In this document: one piece after another, positions 23,903-33,115 of the stretch
Numbering within the stretch: the stretch's first letter is position 1
Layout of the letters: each line of letters opens with the position of its first letter
Origin: Anaerolineae bacterium
GTDB taxonomy: Bacteria; Chloroflexota; Anaerolineae; Anaerolineales; Villigracilaceae
Length of the DNA stretch: 64,000 nucleotides
Direction of reading: 5' to 3'
NCBI GenBank assembly: GCA_021324435.1
Contig: JAJPIZ010000007.1
Span: forward strand, 1 to 64,000
Program-made: the position numbers and the translations under genes
Notes under the pieces: model-generated
Seen by the model: the letters and a program-made list of their open reading frames with translations, nothing else
What the model was told of the DNA's origin: nothing
Databases searched by the model: none

Positions 23903-25620
23903 GTCTGTTTCGCCATTCGCAGGATGATCTTTGTGCCAGCCTTCGGAGCCGATTGGACTTCGAGTGTAGCGTCAAGGGCGCGGGCGCGTTCGCGCATGAT
24001 GGCAAGTCCCCAATGTGACATTTCGGTGGAAAGGCCCTGCGGATCAAAGCCAACACCGTTGTCGCTGATCGTCATCCTCAAACACTCCTTATCCTCGCTA
24101 ATCTCGATATCCACCTTCGTCGCATTCGCGTATTTGGCCACGTTACTTAGTGCCTCCTGCACGATGCGAAACAAGCCAACCTCCGCCTGCGCCGACAAAC
24201 GGTCCGCGTTGGCTCTCCGATCGTGGACATTTACTCGCAGGTTGGTCCGTTGGGCAAACTGCTCACCGTACCATGCCAACGCGGGGATCAAGCCGTAATG
24301 CTCCAGCATAGGTGGGAGAAAATCTGCCATGACGTTTCGCATCCGTGCGACGGTTTCCTCGACGAGTTGGCTTGTGTCGGCAAGGCGTAATTTCATGCCG
24401 TCTGGAGAGTTCTCAGGGAGCAGTTCGCGCAATAGCGAGAGGTTCAGGTTTATTGCTGTCAGGTTTTGACCAACGCCGTCGTGCAATTCCTGCGCCAAAC
24501 TCCGAATTTGCTTTTCGTGCATTTCAGCCATCTGCCGCGACAATGCGCTTAACTCCGCAGTACGCTCGCGAACCTTCGCCTCAAGCTCTAACGTCCGTTG
24601 TTGAGCCGCCATTGATTCTGCCTGATAGCGCTTTAACAATTGTTGTCGCCAAATCAACGCAAGACCCAGGCCCGTGTAAAAAACAACCGTCCCTGCGACA
24701 ATGACAGTCCGCCCAAAGTAGACGCGGATCGAATCGTACATGTCGGTAGCGCTTGTCTGTGTTATCAGAATCCACCCTTCCGGGATTGCGCGAACAACGG
24801 CAATCATCGCGATGCCTTGATGGTCCGTGCTCTCGATCGTTCCGGTCTGCGCCAATGCCGCTTTTACCTCCAGCGTTCCGGTCTGCTCTAACGGGATTTG
24901 CAAACCCAATGCCGCCTCGGGACTGAACGGCAGGGGACTTAGGATAGCCACCCGATCGCCTTCACGCCGCTCAAGAAAAGTCTGTGTTGCAGGCGTGGGC
25001 GCGATTTCTTTTGTCAAAGCCGGATACAATCGCACCTGCGGGTCAACTCGCAGAACAATGAAACCAACAACAAGATTTGCATTCACAACTGGAATGACCA
25101 CGGCAAGATACGCACGTTTCGAGTCGGAAGCGCGATAAAAATCAACAAATACCGTCTGTTTGCTTTTCAGGGCCTCCGAAATTTTTTCTACAACGGCTGG
25201 CGCGGGCGCCGAGCTTTCCGCAGGAACGGAAAACAACATCTGTCCTTGCAGGTTCAGCAACTGAATTCCGTCAATCTCGTCGCGGCGTTGATATGCTTCC
25301 AACTCATCGCGAACGCGTGCCCGCGCTTTTGTATCGTTTGGGTTTTGGAGATACGCCGAGGCGCCTTTCGCAAACGCCTCATTCCCATAAATCGTGTCCG
25401 CGTAATCCAGCAGATTCTTGTGCCACTCGTTCACTGCATCCGCTTTGGCATTCGCGACCATGGATAGCCAGTGCTCAGTATCCGCACGCGATTGCGCCTC
25501 ATAGCCGCGATATGACTTGTAGCCGACGGCGCCGATCGCTGTCGTGAGGAATAGAAAGAACACAACGACGAGAATCAGCGTGCGGCGCTGTTGCTCGGCG
25601 TATTGACTGGTTGTATTCAT
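23899..25620 (-). CDS. Sensor histidine kinase, HisKA_3 (NarX/DesK-like) type
   Basis: A 573-residue kinase. One TM helix at about residues 14-34, an extracytoplasmic sensor domain of some 260 residues (no family recognised with certainty; it looks like a Cache-like domain), a second TM near residue 305-325, a coiled-coil with the HisKA_3 motif SLAQELHDGVGQNL (phospho-acceptor His near residue 384), and a HATPase domain with DNGVGFDP. It phosphorylates the NarL-type regulator encoded just downstream. Signal unknown. Confidence 0.88.
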   Translation of the reverse strand: MNTTSQYAEQQRRTLILVVVFFLFLTTAIGAVGYKSYRGYEAQSRADTEHWLSMVANAKADAVNEWHKNLLDYADTIYGNEAFAKGASAYLQNPNDTKARARVRDELEAYQRRDEIDGIQLLNLQGQMLFSVPAESSAPAPAVVEKISEALKSKQTVFVDFYRASDSKRAYLAVVIPVVNANLVVGFIVLRVDPQVRLYPALTKEIAPTPATQTFLERREGDRVAILSPLPFSPEAALGLQIPLEQTGTLEVKAALAQTGTIESTDHQGIAMIAVVRAIPEGWILITQTSATDMYDSIRVYFGRTVIVAGTVVFYTGLGLALIWRQQLLKRYQAESMAAQQRTLELEAKVRERTAELSALSRQMAEMHEKQIRSLAQELHDGVGQNLTAINLNLSLLRELLPENSPDGMKLRLADTSQLVEETVARMRNVMADFLPPMLEHYGLIPALAWYGEQFAQRTNLRVNVHDRRANADRLSAQAEVGLFRIVQEALSNVAKYANATKVDIEISEDKECLRMTISDNGVGFDPQGLSTEMSHWGLAIMRERARALDATLEVQSAPKAGTKIILRMAKQT

Positions 25621-25638
25621 TTATTCTGTTATTTGATT

Positions 25639-27480
25639 CTACTCCACCGTTACGCTCTTGGCGAGATTTCGAGGTTGATCCACGTCCAGTCCGCGCAGAG
25701 CGGCAATGTGATAGGCCAGCAATTGCAGAGGCAAAACCGTCACAACCGGGGATAACATCCACGGCGCTTCCGGAACCCAGAAAACGTGATCTGCCATGCC
25801 GCGGACAAGTTCGTCTCCGTCCGTGGCGACCGCGACCACCATGCCGCCCCTCGCCTTGGCCTGCTGGATCTGGGAGATCATCTTCTCATGCCATGGATCT
25901 TTCGGCGCGAGGCATACTACCGGCATGTTTGCGTCAATCAATGCAATAGGGCCGTGCTTCATTTCGCCCGCAGGATACCCTTCGGCGTGAATGTAGGAAA
26001 TCTCCTTCAATTTCAGTGCGCCCTCATAGGCAATCGGCATGTTAATGCCGCGCCCCAAATACAGACAATCGCGGATATCTTTCAGCGTACGCGCTACCTT
26101 TTCGACCTCCGATTCTCGATCCAATGTGCGGCTGACGAGATCGGTCACGAGCCTCAAATCTGCGACCAGTGACTTGCGAGTCTTTTCATTAATCGCGCCG
26201 CGCAGATCGGCCAGCAGAATTGCCAGCATGTACTGGTCAATCAACGGCGCGGTAAAAGCCTTGGTCGAGGCCACTCCGATTTCAGGTCCTGTTTGCATCG
26301 AGATGAATCCGTCCGCGATACGCATGGCCTGTGATCCAATCACATTAACAATGCTCCACACCGTCGCGCCTTTACGCCGGCCTTCCTCCATCGCGGCAAG
26401 TGTATCTGCGGTTTCGCCGGATTGGCTGATGGCAAGCACGACTGTTTTATCGTTGATGATCGGGTCGCTGTATCGGAACTCGGAGCCAATCACCACTTCG
26501 ACCGGCACGCGCGCAATCTTTTCGATCAGATATTTGCCGACCATGCCCGCATACGCGGCAGTGCCGCAGGCCGTGATATAGATTTTTTCGATTTTGTTTG
26601 CAAGTTCTTTGGTCAGCCTCAGATCGGGCAAACGGATCTCGCCGCGCCCGAAATCTACGCGGCCTGCCAGCGTATCGGTCACCGCCCGGGCCTGTTCGTG
26701 GATTTCTTTCTGCATAAAGTGGCGGAACTCGCCTTTCTCCGCCGCCACAGGGTCCCACGAAACAGAATGAACTTGCGGCTCGATCTTTGTGCCTTCGATA
26801 GTTTCGACTTGAACGTTATCGCGTGTCACTACAGCCATTTGCCGCGATTCCAGAAAGATCACATTGCGCGTGTGCTCCATGATGGCGGGCGTGTCGCTGG
26901 CCAAATAATTTTCATTGTCGCCCAAACCAATCACTACGCCGCCTGCATTGCCGATGCGCGCCGTCACGATTTTATCAGGCTCATCCGCGCTCATCAGTAC
27001 GACTACGTTCGCGCCTTGAATTTGTTTGAAAGCGGCACGCGCGGCCTCTATCAAATCAAGCCCCGTCGCGAGGTAATGCTCAACGAGATGCACGATGGTC
27101 TCGGTGTCGGTGTCCGACTCAAATTTGACTCCCTCTGCGGTCAATTCATCTTTCAATTCGAGGAAATTTTCGACGATGCCGTTTTGCACAACGACGACGC
27201 GTTTGGTCTGGCCGAGATGCGGATGCGCATTGCGCGCAGACGGCGCGCCGTGCGTTGCCCAGCGCGTGTGACCAATGCCGGGCGCGCCGTTGATCGGCGA
27301 CTTGCTGACCAGATCGGCCAATTGAGATAACTTGCCCGCGTCTTTCCGGACCTCAAGCTGGCCGCCGTTAAACACAGCGATGCCGGCTGAGTCATAGCCG
27401 CGGTATTCCAGCCGTTTCAGGCCGTTGAGGATGATCGGCGTCGCGTCACGCGGCCCGATATATCCGACAATTCCACACAT
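25639..27480 (-). CDS. glmS: Glutamine-fructose-6-phosphate aminotransferase (isomerizing)
   Basis: A 613-residue enzyme that makes glucosamine-6-phosphate from fructose-6-phosphate and glutamine, the first step of amino sugar and peptidoglycan precursor synthesis. It starts MCGIVGYIG, where Cys becomes the glutaminase nucleophile after Met removal; TRWATHG and the two SIS domains (SQSGETADT, GRGINMPIAYEGALKLKE) follow, and it ends in DQPRNLAKSVTVE. GGAGG lies 5 bases before the ATG at 27480. Longer in-frame translation would read through a structured leader and is not real. Regulation by the ribozyme in its leader is likely. Confidence 0.95.
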   Translation of the reverse strand: MCGIVGYIGPRDATPIILNGLKRLEYRGYDSAGIAVFNGGQLEVRKDAGKLSQLADLVSKSPINGAPGIGHTRWATHGAPSARNAHPHLGQTKRVVVVQNGIVENFLELKDELTAEGVKFESDTDTETIVHLVEHYLATGLDLIEAARAAFKQIQGANVVVLMSADEPDKIVTARIGNAGGVVIGLGDNENYLASDTPAIMEHTRNVIFLESRQMAVVTRDNVQVETIEGTKIEPQVHSVSWDPVAAEKGEFRHFMQKEIHEQARAVTDTLAGRVDFGRGEIRLPDLRLTKELANKIEKIYITACGTAAYAGMVGKYLIEKIARVPVEVVIGSEFRYSDPIINDKTVVLAISQSGETADTLAAMEEGRRKGATVWSIVNVIGSQAMRIADGFISMQTGPEIGVASTKAFTAPLIDQYMLAILLADLRGAINEKTRKSLVADLRLVTDLVSRTLDRESEVEKVARTLKDIRDCLYLGRGINMPIAYEGALKLKEISYIHAEGYPAGEMKHGPIALIDANMPVVCLAPKDPWHEKMISQIQQAKARGGMVVAVATDGDELVRGMADHVFWVPEAPWMLSPVVTVLPLQLLAYHIAALRGLDVDQPRNLAKSVTVE

Positions 27481-27629
27481 GGGATCCTCCGATTTAGATA
27501 AAAAGATAATCAGATGAATAGAGACTAGTCTCTGCTCTCTATTTCTCTGAATTGCCATCCTTTGCGTTTTTATCCGCGCAATTGCTCGCGCGGCTTTGTG
27601 GCAAAGTTGTTTTCGGAGGGAAAGGGGAT

Positions 27630-27768
27630 CGGGCCTGGCTGGCCCGGAGGGCTTCCGCTGAACTTTCGATTTTCTCAACCGTATTGGTTGATTAACTCCA
27701 TCTTGCGATGGAGAACCCTCGTCCTCGTCATCCATTGCTGTTTGGAAAACAACAATGGATCATGCGCT
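27630..27768 (-). ncRNA. glmS ribozyme (glucosamine-6-phosphate-activated, self-cleaving)
   Basis: Read on the minus strand in the glmS leader. The 5' part has ATA|GCGC (predicted cleavage between 27768 and 27767), then P1 ATCCATTG/CAATGGAT (27753-27760 and 27730-27737), then the invariant TGACGAGG (27730-27723), P3 GAGGG/CCCTC (27716-27720 with 27647-27651), ATCGA (27670-27666), GCGGAAGCC and the P4 hairpin CGGGCC/GGCCCG (27630-27646). Order and sequence follow the known glmS ribozyme. Two additional hairpins sit inside P3, one of them with a GCAA tetraloop (27696-27713; 27676-27690). Position 5 is A where C is usual, with matching change in the pairing strand. Confidence 0.85.
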
Positions 27769-27826
27769 ATTCTTTCCCGGGTAAATTTGTTGAGCACCTC
27801 CTTGAGAGGAATTTTTGCAGGGCGAA

Positions 27827-27832
27827 ATTATA
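27827..27832 (-). promoter_or_regulatory. -10 box of the glmS transcript
   Basis: TATAAT on the minus strand, giving a predicted start near 27820 and a leader of about 340 bases that holds the ribozyme. Also in this leader, between ribozyme and start codon, are hairpins CCGCGC/GCGCGG (27574-27593) and a perfect 14-base palindrome AGAGACTAGTCTCT (27520-27533). The -35 is weak. Confidence 0.5.
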
Positions 27833-27881
27833 ACCGATTAAACGAGAGCCGGCTCGAGGTCCGACCCGACGCGATTTTCGC

Positions 27882-29129
27882 TTATTTTGTAAATTGGATT
27901 TCGGGCATGGTCAGCGCGTCGTAGTTTTGGTCGTCAATATACCGCATGACGATATTGCTATTGCCGTCCACGTCAATGGTATATCCGATAATCTGGCTAT
28001 GAAACCCATAATCGGAGTCGTTTCCTTTGATTCGAATCTGTGCGCCCGGCGCAAGGATCGTTCCTCGAATTGAAGAGTCTTCATTGGCATTGAGGGCAAG
28101 ATAATGTGTATTCTCCGCGGGCTGATATATTAGCAGGCCTGCTAGATCGCCGCTTTTGGGAGCAGAGAGATTGATTGTTGCATTGCCGGCAAATTGGACT
28201 CTGCCGTGTTCGATTTTGAAAACTACGCCATTGCCCTTGAGTTCACGGTTATCCGTGACGATGAAATCCGAGTTTAGGCAGTAGACGCCGCTCCCAAGAG
28301 TATCAACGCCGGGCGGAGGGAAAATATCATCCCAATATCCCGAGGTCATGCTATGGCCATCTTCTGAGATCTCTGCGGGTTGATTGCATCCCATTTTGGG
28401 CATATAGAAGGGAGGAGGATATGGCATTTGCGGAACGTTGGTGATCGGCGGATAGGGAGTGAGCAACTTGGGTTTCTGAATGGACGCGCCGCCAACGATC
28501 AGAATTTGCCCGCCATTGATGCGGATACTCCCGCTTCCCTGTTCAATGAGCGCACAAGTGGCGTTGTTTGAATTGACGAAGATGCCGCCCCCGCCAATGT
28601 CTAATGTGGCCTCTGCATGAATCCAAAATGCTTTGTTGTTGTCGCAATCGCTGGTCGGAGCGAGGCTGACAACCATTGCCCCGCCCAAAATTGGTTGATA
28701 AGTGGGCGTCTTGGTACGCGAGACGGCTTCGACTTTGTTTGTGATTTGGGGGATACCTACCACTGTTGCAAAGTATGTTCTTGTGAAGGATGTAATCTGG
28801 ACCTGGATGTATTCGATATCGCCTTTGTATGTTCCGCTGATGGGGGGGCTGGATACCAGGACTATATTTGTGATTCCGTCGTTGTTGTAGCCGTTCCTCG
28901 CAGCCGATGCGTAAACGGCATTCACCCACGTTGCATTATTATTATTGATCCGCGCTATCGCTCCAGCGAGCGCGGCGGCGTCCGCGGCATTTTGAGCGCG
29001 CCGCCGTTCGGCCAGCGCGTTGCCGCCGTCTATTGAGAGTGCGGTAACCCCCACCAGCGCGACAATCCCCAAAACGATGATGATTAACGCCTGTCCGCGA
29101 TGTGTATGTTTGGTGTCTATCACAAGCAA
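27882..29129 (-). CDS. TadG-like pilus-assembly protein, paralog 3
   Basis: A 415-residue relative of the two tandem TadG-like proteins: HRGQALIIIVLGIVALVGVTAL leader, DGGNALAERRRAQNAADAAALAGA, YFATVVGIPQITNKVEA, and a C-terminal beta-rich part (GNGVVFKIEHGRVQFAGN, GTILAPGAQIRIKGN). The middle section differs and contains its own cysteines. It follows the TadE-like gene by 11 bases and ends the prepilin operon, so it is probably exported or assembled with those pilins. The ends of the proteins (MPEIQFTK here, PQIELTK in paralog 1) are alike. Confidence 0.75.
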   Translation of the reverse strand: MLVIDTKHTHRGQALIIIVLGIVALVGVTALSIDGGNALAERRRAQNAADAAALAGAIARINNNNATWVNAVYASAARNGYNNDGITNIVLVSSPPISGTYKGDIEYIQVQITSFTRTYFATVVGIPQITNKVEAVSRTKTPTYQPILGGAMVVSLAPTSDCDNNKAFWIHAEATLDIGGGGIFVNSNNATCALIEQGSGSIRINGGQILIVGGASIQKPKLLTPYPPITNVPQMPYPPPFYMPKMGCNQPAEISEDGHSMTSGYWDDIFPPPGVDTLGSGVYCLNSDFIVTDNRELKGNGVVFKIEHGRVQFAGNATINLSAPKSGDLAGLLIYQPAENTHYLALNANEDSSIRGTILAPGAQIRIKGNDSDYGFHSQIIGYTIDVDGNSNIVMRYIDDQNYDALTMPEIQFTK

Positions 29130-29140
29130 AACTTTTCAGG

Positions 29141-29596
29141 CTATGTGCAGATGGGCGATAAAATAGTATCGGTGATTATCGCGCGCAAAGGGATGGTCTG
29201 TGTGCCGAGGATGCGGCCTAGAAACGGCATAATGATCGGATAGTTATAGGCCACCATTACCTGGATTGCGTTTGTCGAACCGTTTGTGGTTCCCTGGCAT
29301 GCTTCTCCGATGATGCTTATGGATACAAAGACCTTGCTTTCATCCGCTAAATTCACGGGAGTGCTGGATGCCTGACGCACCCGTTGAGTTATGCCATCAT
29401 AATTTGTGGGATTGATTGAGCCATACAGGGCGCCTTCCTGCGCGGCATCGCGCAAAGCGGTATAGGAGAAGAAGGCCATGCCAAAATCTACAGCACCAGC
29501 CAGGAGTAACAGGATGACAGTCAGGCTGACGGCCAGTTCAACCAGGCTTTGGCCGCGTTGCGCGGACCGAATGAGTGGGCGTTTAATTATTTTCAT
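29141..29596 (-). CDS. TadE-family pilin-like protein
   Basis: A 151-residue protein with the TadE N-terminus (QRGQSLVELAVSLTVILLLLAGAVDFG), where the Gly-Gln / Glu+5 pattern resembles the prepilin cleavage site handled by a prepilin peptidase. The rest is a short periplasmic domain with two cysteines. Tad minor pilins initiate pilus assembly. It sits between the TadE-Ig protein (12 bases) and TadG-like paralog 3. Confidence 0.82.
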   Translation of the reverse strand: MKIIKRPLIRSAQRGQSLVELAVSLTVILLLLAGAVDFGMAFFSYTALRDAAQEGALYGSINPTNYDGITQRVRQASSTPVNLADESKVFVSISIIGEACQGTTNGSTNAIQVMVAYNYPIIMPFLGRILGTQTIPLRAIITDTILSPICT

Positions 29597-29608
29597 TCTT
29601 TCTCTCCG

Positions 29609-32167
29609 CTATGGCAGTTGACCGGAGTTGTTCGAATCCAGAACAGGACATCCATCTTCTGCGAAGGTGACCAAGATTCTTTCGGTGCCATTGACCGAGT
29701 AACTCTTGCTGAATGATACATTCAAGAGTTTATTGCTTCCTGCAGTGAGGGTCACAGGTCCGCTGAATGAGATGAACAAGGCTGGTGAACCGGAGGCAGA
29801 ACCATTCCAGATTGACGAGCCGCCGTACGTCAGGTTTGTAATAGTCTGGCTGGGTGCGGTATTGTAGTAGATTTGAATCTGCGAAATCGTGATTGTTGCG
29901 GTTGGGCTGTAATTGAAGACCGTCATACTAAACGGGGATGTCAATAAAGAACTATGGCGCGGGTCACACGCTACCGGCTGAGTTATCGTAACGGTGGCCG
30001 AGGCTGTGGCGGTATTGGTGTCCGAATTGCCTGCTCTCGCTTTTGCGGTTGCGTTGTTTGTAACGAAGCCTGCGATAACGTCCGCCGCGGTGATTATGTA
30101 GGTTGATGTGCAAGTTGTCGAGCCGCCAACAGGAATTGGACTGACGGCGCCCGCGCAGGATACAGTGATTGTAACGCCTTTATCTGTCACGTCCGTCACC
30201 GTGAATTGCTGAGAGAGAGGTGTGTTGCCGGTGTTCTTCAAAGTATATGTATATGTAATGGATTGCCCAGCCATACTGGCAGTGCTCGGGCTTGCGGTCT
30301 TTTGCAAAGAGAGGCGCGGCGAGTTATATGTGATCACAGTTGTGGAGGCCTGGTTTGAACTGGTTGTCAGACTTCCGCTTACCGCGGTTGCAACCGCATG
30401 GTCAATGACTGAACCGTTTACATCAATATCTGTTTGTGTAATGGTGTAGCTCCCCGTGCAGGTCGTGGATGCGCCGGGCGCCAACGGGCTGGTCGCGGCA
30501 GAACAGTTAACCGGTGAGACCTTGTCGTCAGTCACTGCAAACGGACTTTTAAGGGTAGTGTTTCCAGAGTTTTGAAGAGTATAAGTATAGTTCACTACCG
30601 TGCCGGCAGTGGTAGCTACATTCGGAGATGCAACTACAGTCAAAGTGATCTGAGGCGTTTGTGTCACAGTAATGCTTGTGTTCTCTGTGTTGGATATAAC
30701 AGTAGTGGACCCGCTCTTGGCAGTCGCGCTTACCGTTGTTTGAATAACGCCCGCGTCCACGTCTGCTTGCGTTGTAACATATGTGCCCGTACAGGATGTT
30801 GTGGCTCCCGCCGCAAGCGGGCTGGTCGCGCCTGAACAATTGATGCTTGTCACTTTGCTGTCGGTGATGGTGTATGGTGCGGTCAGCGAGGAGGATGTCG
30901 TATTTTTTAGATTGTAAGTGTAGGTGATGGTCTGGTTGATACCCGTGGCGATCAACGGTGAGGCCGTGACTGTAAGGTAAATTGGCTCGGTCACTACTGT
31001 CGCGCTGACAGGTCCGGCATTGATTGTCTGAGTGTTAAATTTCGCGGTGGCGCTGGCGGTATTTGTCACCGCGCCGGCGGTGACATCGGCGGCAGTAATT
31101 GTGTAGTTTGCGGTACAGTTGCCAGAGGCATTCGGGGCAAGCGATGAACCGATGGCAGAACAATTAACGCCTGAAATTTTGTTGTCTGTTACAGTGAAGG
31201 GAGAAGTGAGGGTGACATTGCCTGTATTCTTCAATGTATAAGTATAGGTAACAACCTGACCGTTACCAGCCGATAGTGTAGATGGCGTCTTGGTAATGGT
31301 CATACTAGGCGATTGTATAGCAGTAATCGTTGTAGTCACTACATACGAGGTATAAGAGCTCGCAGAAGCCGTGGCATTGCTGGTCACGGAACCGCTGTTG
31401 AGGTCCGCCTGGGTGATGGTATAAGAACCGGAGCAGGTCGTGCTGGCGCCAGGCGGCAATGGACTTGTGGCGCCCGAACAGTTGATACTCCCGACTTTAT
31501 CATCCGTGATTGTATACGGCTTACTGATGTCGGATGTGCCGGTGTTTTGAATCGAATACGTGTATGTAATGACCTGCCCGGCAGTCGTGTAAGTGGTGCT
31601 GGAGGTGGAGACGGTTAGAATGATGCCGCCGCTACCGGCCCATGTTTGAGGCGGGGCAGTCACCCCGATTGCAATGCTCGCTATCATGGTTCGTGAGCTC
31701 GATGAGCGAATTGTAAAAGGCCCAAATGGGACGAGAGGCACAATGGGCGCGTATTGTGTTGAGACTTGCACTTTGATGCGGTATCCGTTCTGGATGCTGG
31801 ACAGTGGACAGCTGTTTCCACCCGCGACTGTTATCGGCTGATAGTTGTTGCTTGGGTCGAGGCCTCCATCATAAGAGATTACGATATCCGAGTCTTTAAA
31901 TGCCTGGATAAACCCTACACTCTTGGCCGCGGCCCGAATCCCGGCGCAATCTTGGTAATAGGGAGTCCCTGAACCATTCACGCCAGTTGCCGCGCCGTAA
32001 CGCACGGCTTGACGGGCGGCTGTGACCACCGAAGCATAAATGAACAACAAGCGTCCAGCTTCGATTAATCCATAAACGACCAGCAGCAGCACTGGCAAAG
32101 CCAAGGCAAATTCCACCATGGCCTGGGCGGTAGATTTCTTCTTTGATTTGTGAAAAAGTTTGAACAT
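29609..32167 (-). CDS. TadE-like protein fused to five Ig-like (DUF11/DUF7507-type) repeats
   Basis: An 852-residue protein. Residues 1-45 carry a TadE/prepilin-type leader (KKKSTAQAMVEFALALPVLLL). A pilin-like domain of about 150 residues follows. Then five repeats of some 110 residues, each opening with TYTY-x-LKNTG and closing with PGASTTC-x-GSYTIT-x-AD, the style of DUF11/DUF7507 Ig-like domains in adhesins, and a last domain of about 110 residues. ATG at 32167 keeps the leader short; a GTG at 32212, right after the prepilin peptidase stop, is an alternative. The likely role is a pilus-tip or surface adhesin. Composition is Thr/Ser rich. Confidence 0.75.
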   Translation of the reverse strand: MFKLFHKSKKKSTAQAMVEFALALPVLLLVVYGLIEAGRLLFIYASVVTAARQAVRYGAATGVNGSGTPYYQDCAGIRAAAKSVGFIQAFKDSDIVISYDGGLDPSNNYQPITVAGGNSCPLSSIQNGYRIKVQVSTQYAPIVPLVPFGPFTIRSSSSRTMIASIAIGVTAPPQTWAGSGGIILTVSTSSTTYTTAGQVITYTYSIQNTGTSDISKPYTITDDKVGSINCSGATSPLPPGASTTCSGSYTITQADLNSGSVTSNATASASSYTSYVVTTTITAIQSPSMTITKTPSTLSAGNGQVVTYTYTLKNTGNVTLTSPFTVTDNKISGVNCSAIGSSLAPNASGNCTANYTITAADVTAGAVTNTASATAKFNTQTINAGPVSATVVTEPIYLTVTASPLIATGINQTITYTYNLKNTTSSSLTAPYTITDSKVTSINCSGATSPLAAGATTSCTGTYVTTQADVDAGVIQTTVSATAKSGSTTVISNTENTSITVTQTPQITLTVVASPNVATTAGTVVNYTYTLQNSGNTTLKSPFAVTDDKVSPVNCSAATSPLAPGASTTCTGSYTITQTDIDVNGSVIDHAVATAVSGSLTTSSNQASTTVITYNSPRLSLQKTASPSTASMAGQSITYTYTLKNTGNTPLSQQFTVTDVTDKGVTITVSCAGAVSPIPVGGSTTCTSTYIITAADVIAGFVTNNATAKARAGNSDTNTATASATVTITQPVACDPRHSSLLTSPFSMTVFNYSPTATITISQIQIYYNTAPSQTITNLTYGGSSIWNGSASGSPALFISFSGPVTLTAGSNKLLNVSFSKSYSVNGTERILVTFAEDGCPVLDSNNSGQLP

Positions 32168-32212
32168 ATAGCACCCTATATAATCGAGGCCTGCTTCAGG
32201 GTAAGGAGCCAC

Positions 32213-32998
32213 TTATGGAACCACGTGGACAATCCAGTTGGGCAGGAAAAGGATGAAGAATGCACTTGCGATGAAAAATGGACCATAAGGCATAAAAACC
32301 ATCAAGGCCTGCTTTCTATATCGTTGAGATATAACCAGTACCAGGATCAATACTATACCGATCATACCTCCGAGTAAAATACCAAGCAATAACCCGAACC
32401 ATATAAAAGGCCAGCCTAGGACAAACCCAAGAATACCGGATAGTATCACGTCGCCAGCTCCCAATGCTTCTTCATCGTCCGTTTCCAATCCCTGTGCTTT
32501 GAGGCGGCGCGCTCTGAATTTTGAGAAAAGCACCCCGAGGTAATATAAGGTCAACATGATCGCAAACCCGGCCAAGCCGCCTAATAGCGTAGGAACAACC
32601 CCGTTGATCCAGAGTCCGATGAAAAGTCCGAGAAGAGCGCCAACAATGCTGGTGGGGTGGAGGATGAGTCGGTGTTCGATGTCTATCACAAAGACCACTG
32701 CAAAATATGTCAGCAACGCCATGCCCAGCACGTAACCCATCCGATGTGGATGGATCCATGTATAAAGGCTTATGGTAATCATGATCCCTTGAACGATCCA
32801 CGGGCGAGGCCCGCGCGGGTGCCCGCAATTAAGGCACTTGCCAAACAACAAATAAGATCCAATCGGATATTCGCGGCCGCATTTAATGCACGCAGGACGC
32901 GAGAATCGCCGCGTGACGGGGAGGACGTCCGCCAAATAATTAATAATCCAGCCGCTGAACAATCCGGCTAGAATCGGAACGAGTAGGACACTTGTCAT
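32213..32998 (-). CDS. Prepilin peptidase (A24, TadV/PilD type)
   Basis: A 261-residue membrane protease. The N-terminal Cys4 zinc motif is present (CIKCG and CLNCG, near residues 37-67), and both catalytic aspartates: VVFVIDIEHRL near residue 122 and GAGDVIL near residue 198. It has about eight TM helices. It removes leader peptides of type IV or Tad pilins and heads the operon with the two TadE-like proteins and TadG-like paralog 3. ATG at 32998 is chosen because a TATAAT lies 9 bases before it and the upstream extension is not family-like. A long loop between helices has an acidic insert. Confidence 0.88.
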   Translation of the reverse strand: MTSVLLVPILAGLFSGWIINYLADVLPVTRRFSRPACIKCGREYPIGSYLLFGKCLNCGHPRGPRPWIVQGIMITISLYTWIHPHRMGYVLGMALLTYFAVVFVIDIEHRLILHPTSIVGALLGLFIGLWINGVVPTLLGGLAGFAIMLTLYYLGVLFSKFRARRLKAQGLETDDEEALGAGDVILSGILGFVLGWPFIWFGLLLGILLGGMIGIVLILVLVISQRYRKQALMVFMPYGPFFIASAFFILFLPNWIVHVVP

Positions 32999-33007
32999 CT
33001 CATTATC

Positions 33008-33013
33008 ATTATA
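33008..33013 (-). promoter_or_regulatory. -10 box of the prepilin operon
   Basis: TATAAT on the minus strand ends 9 bases before the ATG of the prepilin peptidase gene, leaving at most a leader of 2-3 bases. Confidence 0.5.
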
Positions 33014-33115
33014 GTCCAAACAGGTTTGAAGTGTATCTGTGTAAGCCAATTGTAATGTGCTTGGCGAATCGGTTAATCTGCCTTACAATCCTGTCAGATT
33101 TCCCTGGAGATGAAA

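Noticed and set aside
27481-27735. N-terminal extension of GlmS by about 85 residues
   Set aside because: GlmS must start at MCGIV so that Cys becomes N-terminal; the extension is translation of the ribozyme and leader.
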